Shown piece by piece: positions 8,855-17,379 of a stretch of DNA of 55,935 nt. This stretch comes from Domibacillus epiphyticus (lineage in GTDB: Bacteria; Bacillota; Bacilli; Bacillales; Domibacillaceae): NCBI RefSeq assembly GCF_001975785.1, contig NZ_MSFI01000031.1, forward strand, positions 1 through 55,935, written 5' to 3'. The translations under genes and the position numbers were made by a program. Each line of letters starts with the position of its first letter. Within the stretch, counting starts at the first letter, position 1. The notes below the pieces were generated by a model. It ran no database searches. It was given only the letters and a program-made list of their open reading frames with translations, and was not told the origin of the DNA.

Positions 8855-10341
8855 GCTGCTAACTCCCCTTTAATCTGATTTTTCTTTTTTATTTTTTTAA
8901 TAAAATGCCAAACAAGAGACGTTATGGTCAATATCACTAATGTAAGCGCAATTGGTCTAGTGACAAACCCCTCCGGACCAAATGTAGCCATCGTTTGATG
9001 GTAGGAAGACTCCATCAATTTGCCAAGTACCAATGCGATTATTAAGGCTATTCTTGAATAACCGTATTTCACCATATAGTAGCCAATTAATCCAAACAGT
9101 AACGCAACCATTATATCTCCAAACTTTCCGTCCGTCCCATATGCTCCAACCAAAGAAACGGTAATAATAGCAGGAGCCATGATTGAGCCACGGATTTTGG
9201 TGACAAAAACAAGTTTAGGTCCTAACAGTAACCCAATCAGCATGGCAACAATTTTCCCTACAATAGCTGCTGCAATTAAAAAGTAGGTAATATCCAAATT
9301 ATTTGTGAGCATGTCGGGTCCAGGTGTCAGACCGTGAATCATGAGCCCGCCGATCAACACGGCCATCGAGGCTCCGCCAGGAATACCAAATGCCAATGTT
9401 GGCAAAAGGTTGCCGCCTTCTTTTGAATCATTAGCCGCTTCTACAGCGATTACCCCTTCAATAGCCCCTTTTCCAAACTTTTCTTTATCCTTAGCCATTT
9501 GCACAGCTGTTCCGTAAGCCATAAAACTGGCTACAGTACCTCCAACACCTGGGATCATACCCAAATATATACCAATAAAACAGGAACGTAAAAAAAGCCA
9601 AAAATTTTGAAAAACGGATTTTATCCCCAGCCATGTTCCTCCCTTTTTTACTTGAACATCATGTGCAATAGCTGTATTTTGTGTAAACAAAGAAAATGCT
9701 TCCGTAATCCCAAACATACCGATGATCACAGCAAGAAGCGGAATTCCGTCCCATAGATAATCCATTCCAAATGTAAAACGGTCTGATCCCATAATCGGGT
9801 CCGTTCCAATATAAGCAAACATTAATCCTATTAAACCCGATATTAAACCTTTAAACAAGCTTCCTGTGGTAACAACTGCGATAATGGTTAGACCAAAAAT
9901 CGCTAACATGAAAAATTCAGGATAAGAAAAAGCAAGGATTAGCTTTCTCGCAACGGGGATCATTAAATCCAACACGATTAAACCAATTAATCCGCCAAGT
10001 GCGGAAGCGACCATCGCTGCTGCAATGGCCATTCCCGCCTTCCCTTTTTTCGCCAGCGGAAAGCCGTCAAAAGCCGTTGCAGCGTTTGAAGCATCTCCGG
10101 GAGTATTAATTAGAATCGACGTTAGTGAACCGCCAAAATTACTTGCTCCGTAAGCGGAGATGAGTAGCACGATTGCTTGTTCAGGCGTTAAATTAAATGT
10201 AAGAGGGATCAGCAGCGCCATTGCTATACTCCCTCCAAGACCCGGCAATATCCCAATAATCAACCCATACAAAACTCCCGCAACCAAGAATAGCATCATA
10301 TCAATTTGCAGCACGTTCTCTACTTGTGATAGAAACCCCAT
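8851..10341 (-). CDS. tctA: tripartite tricarboxylate transporter, TctA large permease subunit
   Basis: Large membrane subunit of the TTT family, 496 residues, about the usual 500, with some eleven to twelve hydrophobic segments. The two conserved glycine-rich repeats are visible: GILPGLGGSIAMALLIPLTF near residue 30 and GMIPGVGGTVASFMAYGTA near residue 260. The system imports a carboxylate captured by TctC, driven by the ion gradient. In proteobacteria TctABC-type systems import terephthalate, phthalate-like acids and citrate. It starts at an ATG after GGAGGTGG, 33 bases after tctC. Confidence 0.93.
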   Translation of the reverse strand: MGFLSQVENVLQIDMMLFLVAGVLYGLIIGILPGLGGSIAMALLIPLTFNLTPEQAIVLLISAYGASNFGGSLTSILINTPGDASNAATAFDGFPLAKKGKAGMAIAAAMVASALGGLIGLIVLDLMIPVARKLILAFSYPEFFMLAIFGLTIIAVVTTGSLFKGLISGLIGLMFAYIGTDPIMGSDRFTFGMDYLWDGIPLLAVIIGMFGITEAFSLFTQNTAIAHDVQVKKGGTWLGIKSVFQNFWLFLRSCFIGIYLGMIPGVGGTVASFMAYGTAVQMAKDKEKFGKGAIEGVIAVEAANDSKEGGNLLPTLAFGIPGGASMAVLIGGLMIHGLTPGPDMLTNNLDITYFLIAAAIVGKIVAMLIGLLLGPKLVFVTKIRGSIMAPAIITVSLVGAYGTDGKFGDIMVALLFGLIGYYMVKYGYSRIALIIALVLGKLMESSYHQTMATFGPEGFVTRPIALTLVILTITSLVWHFIKKIKKKNQIKGELAA

Positions 10342-10374
10342 TAATCCACCTCCAGTAGATGGTTCATATTTTCT

Positions 10375-11388
10375 TTATTCCCCTTTGTCGAAAAGATTTT
10401 TTACAATATCGGTATACTGAGAGTAATCATTCAATAACTTTTCTACCCGTTCTTCTGTCTCTTTTGCATTTAAATAGGAAGGTGTTCGATCCATTTTATC
10501 AAGGACTTTATGAAACTCTGGGTCGTCCATCGCCTTTTGGATCGCTTCTTCTAACGTGGCACTGACATCCTTTGGCAACCCTGGAGGTGCACCGATCATT
10601 TTATACGTATCAAAGATTTGGTCGAATTCAGGATGACCTAATTCGGATGGAATGGGTACATCAGGGTACTTCGGATTTCTCTCTGTTCCGAACCAAATCG
10701 CCGGTTTTAAATCTCCTGACTCTATATATTTCTGTTGGCTTTCATAGGAACCAAATAAAATATCAGCATCACCTCTAATAACTGACAAAACCGCTTCACT
10801 TGTCGCTTCATGATTCAATGGCTCCCATTTTACCCCCATCTCTGTCAAGCTAATAGCACCCACTATCGAGTCATTAGAAGCGAGTCCTCTTGTCGAAACG
10901 ATATATTTTGGCTTCTCCTGTTTCAACATATTTTCTGCTGTATTCGTGCCTTTTGCCTGTACCGAGCCTACATTGTTATCAACTGCAACTGTTCCTAGCC
11001 ATGAAACCTTTTTCAAATCAAATGAATCCGGCCGTGCAAGCTGAGTAGGAGCAAGCCCGTTCACATCATAGAGTCCAATTGTATATCCATCCGGCTTAGC
11101 CTTTTGAATATGGCTCGTGGCAATGACGCCCCCCGCACCCGGCATGTTTCTTACTGTCACATTCACCTTATTCGGCAAATGTTTTTCAATAAATGGAGCG
11201 ATCGCCTGAGCCCATTCATTAAACCCTCCACCCGGCTTATATCCAACAACTAGTTCAATATTTCTCTCGGGATATGTGCTGGCAGAGTCTACTTTATCTG
11301 GTGTACTTTGCGATGAGCATCCGGCAGCTGTTAATCCAAAAGTAAAAACCAGCAACACGTTTAATAAAATTTTTGTTGTTTTTCGCAT
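10375..11388 (-). CDS. tctC: tripartite tricarboxylate transporter substrate-binding lipoprotein (TctC/Bug type)
   Basis: Extracellular solute-binding lipoprotein, 337 residues. The signal ends in lipobox TAAGC near residue 24. The mature part has the Bug-family features: YPERNIELVVGYKPGGGFNEWAQ at the ligand-binding N-terminal loop and PKYPDVPIPSELG in the C-terminal half. Bug proteins bind carboxylates, including aromatic ones, through the first loop. It starts after AAGGAGGAAAG and is the first gene of the operon. The 197-base region upstream separates it from the zinc-ribbon gene. Confidence 0.93.
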   Translation of the reverse strand: MRKTTKILLNVLLVFTFGLTAAGCSSQSTPDKVDSASTYPERNIELVVGYKPGGGFNEWAQAIAPFIEKHLPNKVNVTVRNMPGAGGVIATSHIQKAKPDGYTIGLYDVNGLAPTQLARPDSFDLKKVSWLGTVAVDNNVGSVQAKGTNTAENMLKQEKPKYIVSTRGLASNDSIVGAISLTEMGVKWEPLNHEATSEAVLSVIRGDADILFGSYESQQKYIESGDLKPAIWFGTERNPKYPDVPIPSELGHPEFDQIFDTYKMIGAPPGLPKDVSATLEEAIQKAMDDPEFHKVLDKMDRTPSYLNAKETEERVEKLLNDYSQYTDIVKNLFDKGE

Positions 11389-11585
11389 GCGCTTTCCTCC
11401 TTGAGTTCTTAATAGTGCCTCAAAAACCTAGACGATGATCACAAAATATATCCATCTATCAAACGATGACTTTTTTCCATTTCACTCCGTACTAGTAAGC
11501 GGACAGACTGCTGCACAAACTTCAACTCATTTTAAGGAAACCGCTTTCAAAAATTGCAACTACTTTTTTGCTTTTCTAAATTGAT

Positions 11586-11858
11586 TCAACTACATTCCTC
11601 TCCTTCTTCAAGTTCCATCGCCGTAATATTTTTCATTTCAGTCAACTCCCAGCGGAATCCGCAAGAGTGACACCAGCAAAAATAAACGGATTGTTCCGAA
11701 CTCCAATATTCCACTATAAAACTGCGTGGATCAATCATCGAATGGCCGCACCGATTGCAGAAATGAACAGGAGAAGCCCAGGAAGCTCCTCCCTCACCAT
11801 TACGAATGAGAGAGGAATCAACCGCAAAATTGCCATTGATTTGCCTGTTGTCGGTCAT
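11586..11858 (-). CDS. small zinc-ribbon-like protein coupled to the Rieske oxygenase
   Basis: 90-residue protein that I do not recognise. It has two cysteine pairs, CNRC and CHSC (CWCHSCGF), about 27 residues apart with aromatic residues between them, which suggests a zinc ribbon or a rubredoxin-like site. I start it at the ATG at 11858, one base after the oxygenase stop codon; the longer reading frame upstream only overlaps the oxygenase gene. The tight coupling suggests that it assists the oxygenase as a maturation, stability or electron-transfer partner (inference). The C-terminus is acidic (EEGEE). Confidence 0.65.
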   Translation of the reverse strand: MTDNRQINGNFAVDSSLIRNGEGGASWASPVHFCNRCGHSMIDPRSFIVEYWSSEQSVYFCWCHSCGFRWELTEMKNITAMELEEGEECS

Positions 11859-11859
11859 G

Positions 11860-13110
11860 TTATTTAACCCCCACTTTACCAAACAGATCCACGACATCAT
11901 CGATAATAGGAGAGAATCGCGTCTGAAATCTTTTGAACACGCTTTCAAATCCATCGCTGAAATGGTGCTTTTTCCGCTCTAAAGGCAGAACAATGAACTG
12001 GTTATCCTTTTCATTCCGTATCGTGCCAATAGGGTCTTCCCCGCGCTCTACTTTTTCTATTTCTTTTTTTAGCATTTGCCGGTAATAAATGATCCCCTTA
12101 TCCGTTGTACCAAGACGTTCATCCATTCGATCCGCAATGGAACCCTGTGTAAGCCAGCACATAATATCCTGTCCATCAATATAATCCGTAATAAATTCTC
12201 CGGTCTCATCTCGATAAGGCACGTTATATAAAGGGATTTCTTTCAAGTGGTCCGGTATTGCCACCTCAGGACCTGGAGCATATGCCATGTACCATACATG
12301 CCATGTTGTTTCATCATCAATTGGGACTCTAATTTGGAACTGATAGGACCCTAATCCACCACTGCCGACGGCAAGCATAAATGGAAAGACAACAGGATGT
12401 CCAATGCGCCAATCATCACTATCTTCAGATTGACCTTCCAGGAGCCGGCGTTTCACAATGCCATACTCAAACGAATCAAACGCAATCTTGTTATGTTTTC
12501 TCTGAAATGCGACCTCTTGTGTTTCTCCTTTTAAACCTGTTACGTACGCGTGATAATGACCGTGCAGCCATTCCGTATGAATAGGATCTAATGAGTTCTC
12601 CATAATTTGCAGCCAATTGCAGGGAAGAACCGCATTTCCAATCATTCGAACGGCATTGCCGACGACAAATCCGTCAAAACGGGGCAGTAAAGGTGCGGGA
12701 TCCGGTCCCATATAGGCAAATATAAGTCCGCCCATTTCTTGAACAGGATATGCCTTTGTTTTAATTCGGTTTTTAAATGTACTTGTCTCTGGCTCATTTG
12801 GCTGTTCTGTACATTGTCCATGCTGATTGAAACACCAGCCATGATATTGGCAGCGCAACCCATCTTTTTCCGGCATTCCGTATACAAGTGACACTTTACG
12901 GTGCGGACATTTCTCATTTATTAATCCAAGATTACCGGAAAGATCCCGGTACAGAACCAAATCCTCACAAAGAATTCTCACCTTCTTTGTTGCTTTCTTT
13001 TCAAGTTCACTTGTTGCAGCGACCGGAATCCAATACCGGCGTAAAAGATTCCCCATTGGCGTTCCTGGTCCTACACTTGTTAACAGTTTATTTTGCTCCT
13101 GGCTCATCAT
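11860..13110 (-). CDS. Rieske non-heme iron ring-hydroxylating oxygenase, phthalate 4,5-dioxygenase-like
   Basis: Single-component-type terminal oxygenase, 416 residues. The Rieske [2Fe-2S] ligands are Cys68, His70 (CPH) and Cys87, His90 (CQYH). The mononuclear iron site begins with NSLDPIHTEWLH (His178 and His183), the form seen in phthalate-dioxygenase-like proteins, and the N-terminus GPGTPMGNLLRRYWIP is also typical of that group. Such enzymes add O2 to an aromatic carboxylate using electrons from a separate flavin/[2Fe-2S] reductase. No reductase is encoded in this window. Substrate is inferred from neighbours. It lies 59 bases after the aldolase gene and abuts the zinc-ribbon gene. Confidence 0.88.
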   Translation of the reverse strand: MMSQEQNKLLTSVGPGTPMGNLLRRYWIPVAATSELEKKATKKVRILCEDLVLYRDLSGNLGLINEKCPHRKVSLVYGMPEKDGLRCQYHGWCFNQHGQCTEQPNEPETSTFKNRIKTKAYPVQEMGGLIFAYMGPDPAPLLPRFDGFVVGNAVRMIGNAVLPCNWLQIMENSLDPIHTEWLHGHYHAYVTGLKGETQEVAFQRKHNKIAFDSFEYGIVKRRLLEGQSEDSDDWRIGHPVVFPFMLAVGSGGLGSYQFQIRVPIDDETTWHVWYMAYAPGPEVAIPDHLKEIPLYNVPYRDETGEFITDYIDGQDIMCWLTQGSIADRMDERLGTTDKGIIYYRQMLKKEIEKVERGEDPIGTIRNEKDNQFIVLPLERKKHHFSDGFESVFKRFQTRFSPIIDDVVDLFGKVGVK

Positions 13111-13169
13111 ATTGATTTCCCCCTCCTCAAATTAAAGCTCAGAATGATATTTAGAAAAACCATGTATCG

Positions 13170-13910
13170 TTATTGAAGCAACTCTTCTTGCAGATCACCT
13201 TCTATTCCGATTAGAGCACCTTCCTTCAATGCTTTTTCTTCGTGATAGGTCCAAACTTTTTGTATAATGCTCGGCTGCCAGGCCGTATCTCTTGTCCGCA
13301 CCAAATTTTCTCCGTTAAGCACCCTGATATCATGTCTCAAGAGCATGGCATCGTACTGTTTTTTTGCATTTTCTTCGAGAAAAATTGATTTTGCAAAAGC
13401 AGCTTTTACACTTTCGCCTACGGTAACGGTTCCATGATGCCTCAGCTGTATCGTTACTTCATCCCCAAGTAATTCAGCTAATTCTGCGCCCATTTCTGCT
13501 GTATTCACTAAGCTGGATTTTTCATAAACAGGTACGTTTTTAACAAACGAACCGATACCAAATACCGGCTTCATTGCAACGTCTGCAATTCCAAGTACGG
13601 TTTGATAATGTGGATGGTTATGAATAACACATAAAACTTCACTGCGCCTTTTAAAAATTTCTGTATGGATATGGTACTCACTAGGAGGCTCTGAATCCCC
13701 CTCCAAAAGCCTGCCATCCATATCGCACATCACGATGTCAGCTGCGGTTACCGATGCTCTGCTCGCCTTTCGTGAATTAATGAAAAATTGGTCTGTCCCC
13801 GCTATCCGATAACTGACATGCCCGTTCATATCAAGAAGACCTATTTTTTCTAACATTCGTACCGCTTTAGCAACGTCAAGTTTCACTACATTTTTATCCA
13901 CTATGCCCAT
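13170..13910 (-). CDS. class II aldolase/adducin-fold protein, possible aromatic-acid decarboxylase
   Basis: 246-residue protein of the class II aldolase fold. Metal ligands are visible as HNHPH (His97 and His99) and the pair His158/His159 in RHHGT, with a probable catalytic Glu78 in PPSEYHIH. The family includes fuculose-phosphate aldolases and also 3,4-dihydroxyphthalate decarboxylase of actinobacteria. Beside a phthalate-type oxygenase the decarboxylase role is attractive, but an aldolase role cannot be excluded. It starts at ATG with AAGGGGG upstream and heads the aldolase-oxygenase-zinc-ribbon operon. An IclR-like palindrome sits 41 bases upstream. Confidence 0.82.
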   Translation of the reverse strand: MGIVDKNVVKLDVAKAVRMLEKIGLLDMNGHVSYRIAGTDQFFINSRKASRASVTAADIVMCDMDGRLLEGDSEPPSEYHIHTEIFKRRSEVLCVIHNHPHYQTVLGIADVAMKPVFGIGSFVKNVPVYEKSSLVNTAEMGAELAELLGDEVTIQLRHHGTVTVGESVKAAFAKSIFLEENAKKQYDAMLLRHDIRVLNGENLVRTRDTAWQPSIIQKVWTYHEEKALKEGALIGIEGDLQEELLQ

Positions 13911-13946
13911 GAGAGCCCCCTTCTTCTTTTAATGAATCTCTTTGTT

Positions 13947-13971
13947 TCACGATACGGAATGCATACCGTAT
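13947..13971 (-). promoter_or_regulatory. putative IclR-type operator upstream of the aldolase/oxygenase operon
   Basis: ATACGG-aatgcata-CCGTAT at 13952-13971, symmetric at 18 of 20 positions. It shares TCAyGATACGGAATGCAT with the site at 7185-7202. Distance to the start codon is 41 bases, so it would overlap the promoter or transcription start. Confidence 0.55.
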
Positions 13972-14012
13972 TGTGGAGTTAATTATACTATCGTATAAAA
14001 AGGAATTCAATA

Positions 14013-14033
14013 CTGAAAATAAAATATTTTCAG
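14013..14033. promoter_or_regulatory. second palindrome upstream of the aldolase operon
   Basis: CTGAAAATA-aaa-TATTTTCAG, nine-base perfect arms. It lies about 100 bases before the aldolase start. The half-site TTCAGA/TCTGAA also occurs upstream of the first IclR gene (4054-4071). AT-richness makes chance possible. Confidence 0.35.
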
Positions 14034-14092
14034 AATAAATAGTTTTTTATGATGATGAAAATTCACTTCGTTGTTTTTCTCCATTTATCACT

Positions 14093-14148
14093 AAAAAGCA
14101 CCCTTTTTCACCGATATAGTTTTTCACTATTGCGATAAGGGTGCTTTT
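14093..14148. terminator. bidirectional hairpin terminator after the alcohol dehydrogenase
   Basis: AAAAAGCACCCTT (14093-14105) pairs with AAGGGTGCTTTT (14137-14148) around a 31-base loop. A-rich and T-rich flanks allow termination on both strands. It ends the decarboxylase-alcohol dehydrogenase operon. Confidence 0.7.
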
Positions 14149-14195
14149 CTTGTCTTTCATACTTCATTTTCTATGCTTTAACGGTCTATCTAATT

Positions 14196-15287
14196 TTACA
14201 ACCATGGTGATACCGTGACTAAAAGCGGAGATGGTTCTCCCTCTCCCCCTGCCGTCTTTAGTGCCTGATCGACTTGCTGGAGTCCATAATTGTGTGAATG
14301 CATCTTATGAAGTGGAAATTTCTGAGATGAAATAAAATCAGCCGCCATTTTCACCGATTGATAACTATGTCCGCGAACTCCTTTTATCGTCAATGTTTTC
14401 TGGATGATTAAATCACTATTAAATTGAGGAATATCCTGATATTTATAAGCGCCAAGGATCACCATACCGCCTTTTTTGGCAATTTCCAAAGATGAGGTAA
14501 TGGGAGCTGTCCCCCCCGATGTAACATCCAATACAATATCAGCCATTTTACCATTCGTGATTTCATGAATACGTGAAACAAGATCCTCAGTTTGAATATT
14601 GATAATATGGTCAGCACCCAGTTCACGGGCTAACTCCAGACGCCGAAGACTTGTCGTCCGGCCAGTGACAATGACTTCTGCACCCGCTGCCTTTGCAGCC
14701 AGTGCGCATGCCAATCCTTGCTGGCCTGGACCTTGGATCACCACGATTTTTCCGGGCCTCGCATTTCCTTCAATTATCATCCATTCAAATCCATTAGCTA
14801 ATGGAAGTGTTAAGGCAGCTTCCACCGCTGGAACATGATCAGCCATTCGATGCACGACTGAATTCGGATGTAGATATAAATATTGGCTGAAACCTCCCCA
14901 TAATGACGGTTTTAATGAATCGGGGGTTGCTCCATAGCGAATTCCACCCACTCTGGGGTCGGTGTATAAACATGCACGATAATTACCCGTTCGACAATGT
15001 TCACATTGGCCACATGGAATATATTCCTCTAAAACAACTCGATCTCCCTCTCGGACATTCCATTTGATTGCAGCAGCTTCACCTATTTTCTCAATATGAC
15101 CAACAATGTGATGACCGAGAATCCGAGACTCTTGGCGTTTCTGATAATAAGAGACATCTGTTCCACAGACGCCCACTATTTCAACCCGTAAAATACCTTC
15201 TTCAGAGGATACATTCGGCATTTCAAATTCTTGAAGCTCTGTTTGCTTTTCACCTACCGCCACAGCCGACAATACTTTATGTTCCAA
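14196..15287 (-). CDS. zinc-dependent alcohol dehydrogenase (MDR superfamily)
   Basis: Medium-chain dehydrogenase, 363 residues. Catalytic zinc residues are Cys41 (CGTD) and His59/His60 (GHHIVG); the structural zinc loop has Cys92, Cys95, Cys98 and Cys106 (PCGQCEHCRTGNYRAC). The NAD(P) fold follows, with GPGQQGLACALAA near residue 185. The start is TTG at 15287, eight bases after GAGGAGG. It lies 30 bases downstream of the decarboxylase-like gene in one operon. Possible roles are oxidation of an aromatic side-chain alcohol or of a cis-dihydrodiol; the substrate is not evident. Confidence 0.87.
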   Translation of the reverse strand: MEHKVLSAVAVGEKQTELQEFEMPNVSSEEGILRVEIVGVCGTDVSYYQKRQESRILGHHIVGHIEKIGEAAAIKWNVREGDRVVLEEYIPCGQCEHCRTGNYRACLYTDPRVGGIRYGATPDSLKPSLWGGFSQYLYLHPNSVVHRMADHVPAVEAALTLPLANGFEWMIIEGNARPGKIVVIQGPGQQGLACALAAKAAGAEVIVTGRTTSLRRLELARELGADHIINIQTEDLVSRIHEITNGKMADIVLDVTSGGTAPITSSLEIAKKGGMVILGAYKYQDIPQFNSDLIIQKTLTIKGVRGHSYQSVKMAADFISSQKFPLHKMHSHNYGLQQVDQALKTAGGEGEPSPLLVTVSPWL

Positions 15288-15317
15288 CTTGACTCCTCCT
15301 CATACAGTTCATTTCTT

Positions 15318-16313
15318 TTAGATGAGCGTGTACTCTTCCAATGTTGAAGCCGCAAACAAATCTTCTATTCTTAATTTGTTTTTGATCATTCCCTGCTCGT
15401 AAGAATAGGTAACCGCAGCTTCTAATGTTTTCCGATTCTTCTCCAATCCGTATGGCCAGAAGTCATCTCCCATTAGTTTTTTCGTATTTTCCAATTCAGA
15501 AACGAACCATGGTAATGTTACTTTCAATGCCGCTGTCTGATTAAAACCTTCATATACTTTTTGCTTAGCTTCTACGAAAGCCTGATATAAATTGGCTGCT
15601 GCCCATGGATGCTCTTCTAAAATTTCATCTTTAATTGCTACAACATGCATAATTGGAAAAATGCCCGTCCGCTCATAATAATCCTTTTCAACAGATACAT
15701 AGTCAGGAAACAGCCGCTGTACGTTGGTCGATCCATTTAAAAAGCAGGAAGGCGCCCGCGGAGCAATTAACGCATCAATTTCTCCATATTCAAGCATTTG
15801 ATTTAATGTCTGGTCATTTTGAATTGGCTGAATATTTATTTCAGGCGGCAGAGAAAGCTTGATTTTCTCCACTCGTCCAGGCTCTTCTTGCCCACCAGTT
15901 AACCAATTCATTTCTTTCGGATGAACACCATAATCATGATGCAAAATTCCACGAATCCATAAACATGCAGTCAATTGGTATTCTGGGATGCCGACACGTT
16001 TCCCCCGCAAGTCAGCTGCTTCTTTTATGCCGGAATTTTTATTAATATATATACCGGAATGGCGAAAAAAGCGCGACATGAATACAGGAATTGCCGTGAA
16101 GTTTGGATATCCCCGGTCTTTTGCAATCAGGTAGGAAGAAAGTGATAATTCCGAGATATCAAACTCTTGGTAGCGCATCATTCTCCAGAATGTCTCTTCA
16201 ACAGGCATGTTCAACCAGTTAAGATCAATTCCTTCCGCTTGGACAGTACCATTCGTTAATGATTGAATACGATCATAATCCCAACACCCAAAACTTAAAT
16301 TTAGTTTTTTCAT
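15318..16313 (-). CDS. 4,5-dihydroxyphthalate decarboxylase-like protein (Pht5 family)
   Basis: 331-residue cytosolic protein matching the Pht5 family in length and in its opening pattern (a CWDYDR segment near residue 11, then PVEETFWRMMRYQEFDISELSLSSY). Family members decarboxylate 4,5-dihydroxyphthalate to protocatechuate. The fold is related to NMT1-type binding proteins, and databases use the name widely, so the exact reaction is uncertain. The lack of a signal peptide or lipobox argues against a transport role. GGGAAGGGTGG precedes the ATG. It is the first gene of a two-gene operon with the alcohol dehydrogenase. Confidence 0.75.
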   Translation of the reverse strand: MKKLNLSFGCWDYDRIQSLTNGTVQAEGIDLNWLNMPVEETFWRMMRYQEFDISELSLSSYLIAKDRGYPNFTAIPVFMSRFFRHSGIYINKNSGIKEAADLRGKRVGIPEYQLTACLWIRGILHHDYGVHPKEMNWLTGGQEEPGRVEKIKLSLPPEINIQPIQNDQTLNQMLEYGEIDALIAPRAPSCFLNGSTNVQRLFPDYVSVEKDYYERTGIFPIMHVVAIKDEILEEHPWAAANLYQAFVEAKQKVYEGFNQTAALKVTLPWFVSELENTKKLMGDDFWPYGLEKNRKTLEAAVTYSYEQGMIKNKLRIEDLFAASTLEEYTLI

Positions 16314-16486
16314 TTTTCCACCCTTCCCTTTATCTCGTTGTAAGGAGATAATTTATTTCATTATTATGGATTAATTTTTTTTTGATTTAAACGACCGGTT
16401 CTCTTATATGGCACATGTTCGTTTAATTTTAAATATTATTTCGATCTACTCATTTATATCTTTATACTTCTTTCTCGAAGGCAGAT

Positions 16487-16687
16487 TTGCATAATAAGAT
16501 AGCGAGATTACAATCAAACAAAGGTTTACACTCGCCAGATCATACAAGTGCAGCAAAAACAAAAATAGGATATGTATATGTAAGGATAAACAGTGGTGCG
16601 TTAAATGTAATAACCAGAGCAGGAAGTAGTAATTGTATTACCAATTACCGCTTATTCACAATCATCTATGAGGATTGTTCATCTTGA
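16487..16687 (+). pseudogene. fragment of an SH3b-domain protein
   Basis: The frame encodes GYVYVRINSGALNVITRAGSS, which resembles the start of a bacterial SH3b domain (pattern ..V....LNVR..), followed by degenerate sequence. There is no convincing ribosome binding site, signal peptide or partner domain. I read it as a remnant of a secreted cell-wall protein. It is followed directly by a decayed lipoprotein gene. Confidence 0.4.
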
Positions 16688-16935
16688 AAAAGATTATATT
16701 TGTTATGTTTTTGCGGTTATAATGCTGGTCATTACATCGTGCAATTCTGAAGAAACGGCACCTGTAATAGATTAAACAGCTGAGGAAGAAGCTGCAGAGG
16801 AAATGTTGAACCTGTTCTAGACAAAGAAAAAGAGGCAGCTTCCGATTATCAGTCCATTACTGACGATCAGCTGGATTTAAGTGAACAATCGCAAAATTTT
16901 ATCACAACGAATCAAGATATTTTTCCCGCTAACGA
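16684..16935 (+). pseudogene. decayed lipoprotein gene
   Basis: Joined across frames, the plus strand reads as a lipoprotein: KKIIFVMFL, then (new frame) LVITSCNSEETAPVID with a lipobox, a stop, TAEEEAAEEMLN, then (another frame) VLDKEKEAASDYQSITDDQLD and further to a strong terminator at 16937. At least two frameshifts and one stop separate the parts, so it cannot be expressed as one protein. The family is not identified. Confidence 0.55.
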
Positions 16936-16936
16936 C

Positions 16937-16974
16937 AAAAAGCCCGTTTTCACCTACTTCGAAACGGGCTTTTT
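16937..16974. terminator. strong bidirectional terminator
   Basis: AAAAAGCCCGTTT (16937-16949) and AAACGGGCTTTTT (16962-16974), thirteen-base perfect arms with a twelve-base loop. It follows the decayed lipoprotein gene. Confidence 0.85.
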
Positions 16975-17140
16975 ATTTATACGGCTATCCTTTATGGACT
17001 TTCAACATACTCATTCCATAGAATTTATTTTTTCAATTATAAATTAGGTGAACGGGCTATACCCAACAAGAGAAGTTACATATTCTATAGCTAACCGGAT
17101 ACTTTTTTATAAAGGTTTTAAGAAAGGATGGATATTTCCT

Positions 17141-17365
17141 ATGATGAATAGACCAGACGGGCGCGTCAAAATTAACCTTAACGATGAATCGAGACTCTGG
17201 ATTAATCCTAATTACGGGAAGGATCGAACAAATACTTTGATTGCCGATAAGTCGAAAAGTAGACTTCAACCGGATGAAGACATAAAAAACAATGCTGAAG
17301 AGAAAAAGGAAAGAAAGCGTCACGAACTTAGAAATCGAAATAAACGTCATTTCCACCTATGGTAA
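17141..17365 (+). CDS. small highly charged hypothetical protein
   Basis: 74 residues from the ATG at 17141, which has AAAGGATGG about ten bases upstream; the reading frame is open further upstream but that part has no start signal. The C-terminal half is strongly basic (KKERKRHELRNRNKRHFH), the middle is acidic. There is no signal peptide or membrane segment. I do not recognise it. A terminator follows at 17382. Such basic small proteins are often spore or nucleic-acid associated, but there is no direct evidence here. Confidence 0.6.
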   Translation: MMNRPDGRVKINLNDESRLWINPNYGKDRTNTLIADKSKSRLQPDEDIKNNAEEKKERKRHELRNRNKRHFHLW

Positions 17366-17379
17366 ACTTTTTGTACTGA

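Noticed and set aside
15318-16313. Reading the Pht5-like protein as an ABC substrate-binding protein
   Set aside because: It shares the fold but has no signal peptide or lipobox, and its opening pattern fits the decarboxylase family.
17057-17356. 99-codon minus-strand ORF opposite the small basic protein
   Set aside because: No ribosome binding site; the plus-strand frame has a start signal and a terminator.
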